The position numbers and the translations under genes were made by a program. DNA of 11,264 nt from Deltaproteobacteria bacterium (GTDB lineage: Bacteria > Myxococcota_A > Polyangia > Polyangiales > Houyiibacteriaceae): positions 1-11,264 of the forward strand of contig JAPUKT010000417.1 of the NCBI GenBank assembly GCA_027295555.1, read 5' to 3'. Positions 6,139-11,264 of the stretch are shown piece by piece. The notes below the pieces were generated by a model. That model was not told where the DNA came from and searched no databases. It saw nothing but the letters and a program-made list of their open reading frames with translations. How positions within the stretch are numbered: position 1 is the stretch's first letter; every line of letters begins with the position of its first letter.

Positions 6139-8463
6139 TTAGCTAGCGACCGCCTCAGCGACGTGCGCGATTCGCTCGGCGTCGCTCTCGAGGCCGGCGG
6201 CCAGGCAACTGGTGGAAATCATCTTGAGTGCCGCGGCTTCGCCGAGACCGTCTTCTTGCACTCGGGCCGTCGCCAACGCCTTGAGGGCGTCGAGCATCGC
6301 GTCGCGCGCACAGCTTTGGGCGAGGTGCAGACAAGCCGACGCAATGCCGATTCGGATGCTGGCGCTCGAGCTCTGATTGGGGCTCTTTCTCGCGAGCTCG
6401 AGGGCGTGCCTCGCCGCCGGAATGTCACCCCGGGCCACGAACGAGATCACTTGCAAGCAATGCATTCCGACGAGACCCGCCCCGGCTGCGATGGCCGCGT
6501 CGACGAGCGCGTCGAAGGTGTCGTGATCTTGCTCCTTGAGGGCGCGAATGACTTCCTCGATTGGGTTTTTGAGCTCCGCCGCCGGCACCGGTATCGTCTG
6601 GCGCTCTTCGTCTTCTTCCTCGTGGGGCGGGCCCGACGGAAGTCGGACGGCGCGACTGATCTCCGATGCGGCAGAGCGCGTGTCCTTGTCCGGCTGATAC
6701 TGGACCGCGGCGGCGGCCAGGCGCACCGCGGCGGCGGTGTATCCTTTGTCGGCCGCGAGGGAGCCGGCCTCGAGAATCGCATGGGCGCCGCGATCTACGT
6801 CCCCACCCTCACACAGATAGGCTCCGACCGTAGCCGCCATTGCGGGACCGACCAGAGGCTCCGATTCATGGAGCGCTTGCGCTATGAGGCGATATACTTC
6901 GGTCTGACGGACGGGTGGCATTCGCTGTACGACGGCTCTTCGAAGCAGCTCCGAGTCGGGTTTGGCACGCGTGGTCAGCAAGCCATCGTTGATGAGCGCA
7001 TCGAGCGTATGACGCCGCGTCTGCTCTGGAACACCGTCGAGCGCGACGGCGTCGTCGATCACCTGTGGCGAGGATGCGGGAAGCGCAGCACACGCGATTT
7101 CGAGGTAGCGCATCGACGAGGTGTCAAGCGTCGCGAAGCGTTCTTCGAGCAGTGCGCGCGGGCCCAAGTACTGGCGCTGTTCCTGCGCATCCTCTCGCCA
7201 GGTGAAACTCTTACCGTCGTGGACGAGATCACCAGTGGCGACCATCGTTCGGGCGGCTTCGGTCAGGCCGAGGACTGTGGTACCTCCCGTGATCACGACC
7301 TGCTTCGCGATCTCCACGTCCGTCTCCGGTCCGAGAACGGCTGCCGCGATCAACAGCGCTTCATTCGGATCGAGTGAGGAAAGCGAAATCTGCAGGGCGG
7401 GACGCACCATCTTCAGGCCGACGGGTATCTTCGATTCGACCGTTCGGACGCAGATCAGCGCAGCCACGGTATCGTCTTCGAGGGCCGCGCCGAGCACGGA
7501 CAGAGTCGCGGGGTCGACTGCCGATACCCGGTCGACGTAGATCCACGGAAGCCCTCGCTTGGTTCTCAGAGCCCGCAGGGTGACCTTCATCGCGTGAATC
7601 GCGGCGTCACGTGTCGGAGGGGTCGCACAGGCGATCGCCTTGAGCGCATCTGCGACCCCAGGCTCGGTCTGCTTGAGGCGGCCTCGAGTCGGCTCGAGGG
7701 CGCGCCACGATTTCAGCAGCGCCAAGCGAAGCCCGCCCAGGGGCTCGAGACCTCCAGGGACCGAGCCGATCTCCAAGAAAGCCGGCGGCTCGAGCTCGTC
7801 CCGGAGCGCAAACATCGCGGCCCGCGCACCCACGCCAAGAGCGCCATCGAGGTAGAGCGCACACGTTCGCGACCCCGCGGCAGCTTTCTTGAGTGGCTCG
7901 AATGCATGTCGAACGCTGGCAGGCACGGGCGCCGGGTTGAGCAAGGAGACCGCCTGACGGCACTTCTCGACTAGCGGTCGGGCCCGGTCGATCGCTTCGC
8001 CTCGGAGTGTGAACGAGGTCGTGCTGACACTGCGACCGAACAGATAGGTGCGCGACGCTGCCTCTCGGGACTCGATGTCGAGCACCACCTCGCCCGCCCG
8101 TGCCTGGTTTGCGAGCAGCTGCGCACGATCGATCGCGCTGCCGGTGTTCGTGAGTTGCCCCGCGTCGTCTTGCGCCCGTTGCACGTCGCCGGTGGCGATT
8201 CCAAACGCGATCGGCAGCCCGCCGGCAGGGACTGGCTGCCCTTCGGCCTCGGCCAAGAGCCGAAGCGTGAGGTTGATCGCGGTTCGGAGCTCCTGGAGCG
8301 CAAAGCTCGAGACTACCGTCCCCGCCAACGAAGAGATGACTTCACCGCCGGTGTTTTGCACTTCGTTGGTGACGTAGCGCGCCCACTGTCCAGCGGCCGC
8401 TGTGGTTTCCTCCTCCTCGAATGCGGGGGGCAAAACCCTATGCCAAAGGACGAAGCGTTCCAT
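6139..8463 (-). CDS. Degenerate cyclase / degenerate ATPase / TPR-like protein (probable pseudoenzyme)
   Basis: This 774-aa protein has no intact enzyme signature but follows the layout of cyclase-ATPase-TPR proteins. Residues 1 to about 165 match a class III cyclase fold: an opening FVLWHRVLPP strand, GGEVISSLAGTVVSSF, IAFGIATGDV, and TGSAIDRAQLLANQARAGEV. The catalytic positions look replaced: first Asp by Arg9, second by Gly48, transition-state Asn by Asp112 and Arg by Leu116. Residues about 195-420 resemble an AAA_16 ATPase with a P-loop remnant GALGVGAR (207-214, Lys lost) and a Walker B-like WIYVDRVSAVDPATL. The remainder is helical, TPR-like repeat. The frame is intact over 2.3 kb, so it is a maintained gene and not a decaying one. 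ATG at 8463 has only a poor ribosome binding site. Its 3' end faces the acyltransferase gene with a 17-nt gap. Function unknown; a protein-interaction or sensing role is inferred. Confidence 0.75.
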   Translation of the reverse strand: MERFVLWHRVLPPAFEEEETTAAAGQWARYVTNEVQNTGGEVISSLAGTVVSSFALQELRTAINLTLRLLAEAEGQPVPAGGLPIAFGIATGDVQRAQDDAGQLTNTGSAIDRAQLLANQARAGEVVLDIESREAASRTYLFGRSVSTTSFTLRGEAIDRARPLVEKCRQAVSLLNPAPVPASVRHAFEPLKKAAAGSRTCALYLDGALGVGARAAMFALRDELEPPAFLEIGSVPGGLEPLGGLRLALLKSWRALEPTRGRLKQTEPGVADALKAIACATPPTRDAAIHAMKVTLRALRTKRGLPWIYVDRVSAVDPATLSVLGAALEDDTVAALICVRTVESKIPVGLKMVRPALQISLSSLDPNEALLIAAAVLGPETDVEIAKQVVITGGTTVLGLTEAARTMVATGDLVHDGKSFTWREDAQEQRQYLGPRALLEERFATLDTSSMRYLEIACAALPASSPQVIDDAVALDGVPEQTRRHTLDALINDGLLTTRAKPDSELLRRAVVQRMPPVRQTEVYRLIAQALHESEPLVGPAMAATVGAYLCEGGDVDRGAHAILEAGSLAADKGYTAAAVRLAAAAVQYQPDKDTRSAASEISRAVRLPSGPPHEEEDEERQTIPVPAAELKNPIEEVIRALKEQDHDTFDALVDAAIAAGAGLVGMHCLQVISFVARGDIPAARHALELARKSPNQSSSASIRIGIASACLHLAQSCARDAMLDALKALATARVQEDGLGEAAALKMISTSCLAAGLESDAERIAHVAEAVAS

Positions 8464-8501
8464 GATGATGAGGGTTAGCCGGCCTCCCCACTCCGAAGAT
8501 C

Positions 8502-8530
8502 AAGATCCCACGCCCAGAGCCTCGTGTAAA
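8502..8530 (-). promoter_or_regulatory. Possible promoter for the pseudo-cyclase gene
   Basis: Read on the minus strand, TTTACA (8530-8525) is a good -35 match (five of six) and GATCTT (8507-8502) lies 17 nt further on as a poor -10. The spacing is right, but the -10 matches only three of six bases. It sits about 40 nt before the ATG at 8463. Low confidence. Confidence 0.22.
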
Positions 8531-8564
8531 GGGAACTGGGGTTTCTCGACGCGGGTATTCCGTT

Positions 8565-8588
8565 TATGCTAGCTGAAGGGGCAGGGGG
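8565..8588 (+). promoter_or_regulatory. Possible -10 element and ribosome binding site for the SDR gene
   Basis: TATGCT at 8565-8570 is a four-of-six -10 match at the right distance from the gene, with only a weak -35 candidate near 8542 (TTTCTC). GAAGGGG (8574-8580) and AGGGGG (8583-8588) are two purine-rich Shine-Dalgarno-like runs before the ATG at 8592. The first has the better spacing. The 128-bp gap is shared with the divergent pseudo-cyclase gene. Confidence 0.3.
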
Positions 8589-8591
8589 AAC

Positions 8592-9557
8592 ATGTTGCAA
8601 GGGGCACACGTCCTGATCACCGGTGGGGCCGGTTTCATTGGCACCGCGCTTGCGGCGCGTCTTGCCGACGACAACCATATCCGGGTGTTGGACATTCTTC
8701 GTCGAAACGCGCTCTCGGAAGCGGGCCTCGACCACCATCCCAACGTCGAGCTCATCGTAGGTGATGTCCGGGATATGACCGCGGTGCGTCGCGCGGTCAC
8801 AGGCTGCGACTACGTCGTTCACATGGCATCGATCGCCGGCGTCGACACGGTTTTGAAGAATCCCGTGATGACGATGGAGATCTCACTCGAGGGCACGATG
8901 AACGTGCTGCGTGCGGCCAACGATTGCAATGGCATCAAGCGCGTCATCGATTTTTCGACGAGTGAGGTGTTCGGATCGTATGCGTTTCGGGTTCGCGAGG
9001 CGGACGTCACTAGCCTCGGCGCCGTAGGTGAGGCGCGCTGGACGTACGCGGTCAGCAAGCTCGCGACAGAGCATTTGGCGCACAACTATTGGAAGCAATT
9101 CTCCCTCCCGGCGGTATCGATCCGGCCTTTCAACATCTACGGCCCCGGGCAGGTAGGGGAGGGCGCGATCCACGCGTTCGTCGTCCGCGCTCTCCAAGGG
9201 GAAAAGATTCAGATTCACAACGAAGGCGATCAGATTCGCTCGTGGTGCTACATCGACGACATCGTCGACGCGATCATGCTGGCCTTGGAGCGTGAAGAGG
9301 CTGTTGGGGAGAGCTTCAACATCGGCAATCCACGCAGCACCGTGACCATCTATCAACTCGCCCAGCTCGTCCTGCGGCTGACCGAAAGCAAGTCCACCAT
9401 CGAATTCGTCGACTGGGACTTTGCAGACGTCGAGCTGCGCATCCCGGACGTCAAGAAGGCCGAGCAGTTACTGGGCTTCCGCGCCCAGATCGAGCTGGAG
9501 CAAGGGCTGCTCGATACGATCGACTGGTACCGGCGGAAGCTCAACGGAGAGGTGTGA
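8592..9557 (+). CDS. NAD(P)-dependent extended SDR, nucleotide-sugar epimerase/dehydratase
   Basis: This 321-aa protein has the usual length and motifs of extended short-chain dehydrogenases acting on nucleotide-sugars. The Rossmann glycine motif is GGAGFIG (11-17), and Asp34 at the end of the second strand suggests NAD preference. The GD..D segment at 58-61 contacts the adenine ring in this family. The catalytic set is the STSEVFG serine/threonine pair near 122-124 with Tyr152 and Lys156 (YAVSK). SIRPFNIYGPGQ and the later RSWCYIDDIVDAIMLAL are substrate-side motifs of UDP-glucose epimerase, UDP-glucuronate decarboxylase and dTDP-glucose dehydratase relatives. The exact substrate cannot be assigned. 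The likely role is making an activated sugar for surface polysaccharide or glycosylation. The next gene starts 1 nt after the stop, so the two are coupled. Confidence 0.88.
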   Translation: MLQGAHVLITGGAGFIGTALAARLADDNHIRVLDILRRNALSEAGLDHHPNVELIVGDVRDMTAVRRAVTGCDYVVHMASIAGVDTVLKNPVMTMEISLEGTMNVLRAANDCNGIKRVIDFSTSEVFGSYAFRVREADVTSLGAVGEARWTYAVSKLATEHLAHNYWKQFSLPAVSIRPFNIYGPGQVGEGAIHAFVVRALQGEKIQIHNEGDQIRSWCYIDDIVDAIMLALEREEAVGESFNIGNPRSTVTIYQLAQLVLRLTESKSTIEFVDWDFADVELRIPDVKKAEQLLGFRAQIELEQGLLDTIDWYRRKLNGEV

Positions 9558-9558
9558 G

Positions 9559-10665
9559 GTGACCGGCGGTGATCCGCAGGTTTTTGATCTCTCTGCTGCA
9601 CGGCCCGATGGCTGGTTCGACGAAGTCATCAAGCAGTCGAAGGACTTCGAAGCTGCCTCGGAGCTGATCGGGCGCCATACGCTCGGGCTTGCGCTCATTG
9701 CGGGTGTTCGGATCGTGAGCCTTTCACCGGACCCGCAAACGGCCGACCTCACGACCGTAGAGTTCGCGATGGGCCCCGGCGAAGCGGTTCGAGAGGCCCC
9801 GCTCTCGGATTTTCGGCAGACACTGGGCGCGGCGCTGCTTTCGCCCCTCCAGCCTCAATCTCTCTCCCAGTCGCCTGACGTGGAAGCGCTGCAGGCGTAC
9901 ATCGGCGGCCGATATCTCCTCGAAGCGGCGCTCTTCGACGTGCAACCGCTCGAGCTCCGTGTCGAGCTCGGTCTCGCCGAGATCACGCTCGGGTTCAACG
10001 ACCTTCGGCACGTGTTGACCCTCGAAGATTTTCGAGACGTGATCGACGAACGCGTTCGCACCGAGCTCGGGATGCGACGCCCGAGCGGTGAGATGGCCAT
10101 CGACCTAGCGATCGTCGAAAGGGCGCAAGAAGCCAACGCGGACCACAACTTCGGTGCGACGATCGCCATGCTCAGTCCATGGATCGCGCCGATTTCGATG
10201 CTGCTTCGGACTGGAGAGGCAGCCGAGCTGGCTGAAGAAGTTCACGGTCAGCTTTCGCTCAGCCTCGACCTGCTGGGATCGGCGTACGCGAGCCTCGGCG
10301 AATACGAAGCGGCAAACGAAATCCTGCGCCTCGGAATTCAGTGGGCTGGGGACTCGGGCAAAGCCGCGGACCTCTATCTGGCGCTCGGCCGAGCGTCCGT
10401 GTCTGCCGCCAAGCACGGGGAGGCGATCGGGCTCTTGAGGCGAGCGATTGAGCTCGGCGCGGACGAAGCACAGGCGTTGCCGCTTCTCGCCCAGTCGCTC
10501 GCCGCCCGAGATCAGAACCTGGCGGCGATGGTATGTATCGCCCGCGCCCGAGACGCCAGGGCGGACACAGCGGTCCTTCAAGCGGCCCACGACGACTTAC
10601 GCGCCCGTTTGGGGGAGCACTGGTCCCGCTTCGAGGCCTGGCTGGGCGGGGCCGCAGCCGAGTAG
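9559..10665 (+). CDS. TPR-containing protein of unknown function
   Basis: This 368-aa protein most likely starts at GTG 9559, one base after the SDR stop, with GGAGAGG (9546-9552) 6 nt upstream. The frame is open further upstream, but that part overlaps the SDR gene and is not needed. Residues 1 to about 170 form an unrecognised alpha/beta region (GRHTLGLALIAGVRIVSL, DLTTVEFAMGPGEAV, GGRYLLEAALFDVQPLELRVELGLAEI). Residues about 230-340 hold TPR-like helical pairs, including LDLLGSAYASLGEYEAANEI, LYLALGRASVSAAKHGEA and a following ALPLLAQSLAARDQNLAAM unit. No signal peptide or membrane span is visible, so it is probably cytoplasmic and protein-binding. Tight coupling to the SDR gene suggests co-expression, but it does not tell the function. 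Confidence 0.75.
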   Translation: MTGGDPQVFDLSAARPDGWFDEVIKQSKDFEAASELIGRHTLGLALIAGVRIVSLSPDPQTADLTTVEFAMGPGEAVREAPLSDFRQTLGAALLSPLQPQSLSQSPDVEALQAYIGGRYLLEAALFDVQPLELRVELGLAEITLGFNDLRHVLTLEDFRDVIDERVRTELGMRRPSGEMAIDLAIVERAQEANADHNFGATIAMLSPWIAPISMLLRTGEAAELAEEVHGQLSLSLDLLGSAYASLGEYEAANEILRLGIQWAGDSGKAADLYLALGRASVSAAKHGEAIGLLRRAIELGADEAQALPLLAQSLAARDQNLAAMVCIARARDARADTAVLQAAHDDLRARLGEHWSRFEAWLGGAAAE

Positions 10666-10688
10666 CCGCTGCGCGCGGGTTGCTTTTT
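10666..10688 (+). terminator. Possible weak intrinsic terminator after the TPR gene
   Basis: CCGC (10666-10669) can pair with GCGG (10675-10678) around TGCGC, and five T follow at 10684-10688. The stem is only 4 bp and the T run starts several bases after it, so termination would be weak. It lies directly after the TPR gene's stop and before glpK, where a terminator would be expected. Confidence 0.3.
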
Positions 10689-10743
10689 CGCTCCGAACCG
10701 ACACTTTACTTTGGTGCGCTAGCTTCGTACCGTACCCGTTCGG

Positions 10744-11264
10744 ATGTCGGGCTTTCTTTTGTCGATCGATCAGGGAACTACAGGTTCCACTGCCATGGTG
10801 CTGTCGCACGAGGGGCGGATTCTGGCGAGGGCGACCCATGAGTTTCCCCAGCATTTTCCGAAGCCCGGATGGGTCGAGCACGACCTCGACGAAATCTGGA
10901 AAAGCGTGGGCGACTCGATCGTCCAAGCGCTTCAGCAGGCCGGCGTCGACTCCGCCGATTGCTTGGGTATCGGGATCACCAACCAAAGAGAGACCACGGC
11001 ACTGTGGGACCGAAAGTCCGGCCGAGCCGCCCATCGGGCCATCGTTTGGCAGGACCGCCGAACCGCCGACCGTTGTCTCGAGCTGAAGGAGGCCGGCAAA
11101 GAGCCGCTGTTCCGCGAGCGGACGGGTCTCGTTCTCGACCCATACTTCTCGGGCACGAAGCTCGAGTGGCTTCTCGAGCACGTCGATGGCCTGAGGGAGC
11201 GCGTCGAAGCGGGCAAGCTGGCCTTTGGCACGATCGATTCTTGGCTGGTGTATCGGTTGTCGGG
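10744..11264 (+). CDS. glpK: Glycerol kinase, 5' part (runs off the window)
   Basis: The first 173 codons of a FGGY-family glycerol kinase are present; the full protein is usually about 500 aa. The enzyme phosphorylates glycerol to glycerol-3-phosphate using ATP. Visible motifs are the N-terminal phosphate loop SIDQGTTGST (7-16), GWVEHDLDEIW (42-52), ITNQRETTALWDR (78-90) and IVWQDRRTADRC (100-111). Arg82, Glu83, Trp102 and Tyr134 (LDPYFSGTK) match the known glycerol-contacting residues of the E. coli enzyme, which separates it from other FGGY sugar kinases. An in-frame TAG at 10720-10722 and the absence of other start codons after it fix the ATG at 10744, although its Shine-Dalgarno is poor. 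No glpF or glpD is visible because the window ends. A separate transcript from the SDR-TPR pair is likely, but no clear promoter is found in the 78-nt gap. Confidence 0.93.
   Translation, partial: MSGFLLSIDQGTTGSTAMVLSHEGRILARATHEFPQHFPKPGWVEHDLDEIWKSVGDSIVQALQQAGVDSADCLGIGITNQRETTALWDRKSGRAAHRAIVWQDRRTADRCLELKEAGKEPLFRERTGLVLDPYFSGTKLEWLLEHVDGLRERVEAGKLAFGTIDSWLVYRLS

Noticed and set aside
6122..6144. AGCTA...TAGCT inverted repeat between the convergent genes as a bidirectional terminator
   Set aside because: The stem is only 5 bp, A/T-containing, with a 12-nt loop and no flanking T run, too weak for an intrinsic terminator.
6163..7377. Long open frame of 404 codons on the plus strand
   Set aside because: It lies wholly antisense to the pseudo-cyclase gene, its translation is Arg/Gly-rich with no motif, and it is the usual shadow of codon bias in G+C-rich DNA.
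9421..9558. ATG-initiated upstream extension of the TPR protein
   Set aside because: It overlaps the end of the SDR gene in another frame, while GTG 9559 has a well-placed Shine-Dalgarno and a 1-nt gap to the SDR stop.
10448..11086. 212-codon plus-strand open frame bridging the TPR gene and glpK
   Set aside because: It overlaps two well-supported genes in another frame and its Ser/Arg/Pro-rich translation shows no family features.
1..11264. CRISPR array, tRNA, insertion sequence ends, CRP-type TGTGA-N6-TCACA sites
   Set aside because: I looked for spaced direct repeats, cloverleaf arms, terminal inverted repeats and CRP-like palindromes near the cyclase module and saw none by eye.

Overview
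The window looks like chromosome from a G+C-rich Gram-negative bacterium. The mix of a YajQ protein, a free-standing prephenate dehydratase and several large signalling proteins with cyclase, ATPase and TPR domains suggests a deltaproteobacterial or myxobacterial (Myxococcota-like) lineage. That placement is inferred from gene style only, and no rRNA or other phylogenetic marker is present. Coding density is high, and I see no tRNA, rRNA, IS element, phage gene or CRISPR array.

Layout. (1) 149-1503, plus strand: a housekeeping pair, a YajQ-family nucleotide-binding protein followed 11 nt later by pheA (prephenate dehydratase with ACT domain, probable TTG start). (2) 1504-1772: non-coding, with two hairpins. 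(3) 1773-6121, plus strand: a two-gene signalling unit. A 1074-aa SAM / class III nucleotide cyclase / AAA-type ATPase / TPR protein overlaps by 4 nt (ATGA) a 375-aa protein with an N-terminal GNAT/autoinducer-synthase-like acyltransferase domain and a C-terminal cyclic-nucleotide-binding (CNB) domain. (4) 6139-8463, minus strand, convergent with unit 3: a 774-aa protein that reads as a degenerate relative of the same cyclase-ATPase-TPR family, with the catalytic and P-loop residues replaced. (5) 8592-10665, plus strand, divergent from unit 4: an extended SDR nucleotide-sugar epimerase/dehydratase, then (1 nt gap) a TPR protein of unknown function. (6) 10744 to the window end: the 5' part of a glycerol kinase gene.

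How the genes may work together. The main point of interest is unit 3. A cyclase that could make cAMP or cGMP is translationally coupled to an acyltransferase that carries its own cyclic-nucleotide sensor, so second-messenger synthesis and its likely effector are co-produced. A pseudo-cyclase/pseudo-ATPase of similar architecture lies directly against this pair. It could be a non-catalytic regulator or partner, but that is inference from position and family resemblance. The remaining genes are ordinary metabolism or cell-envelope functions.
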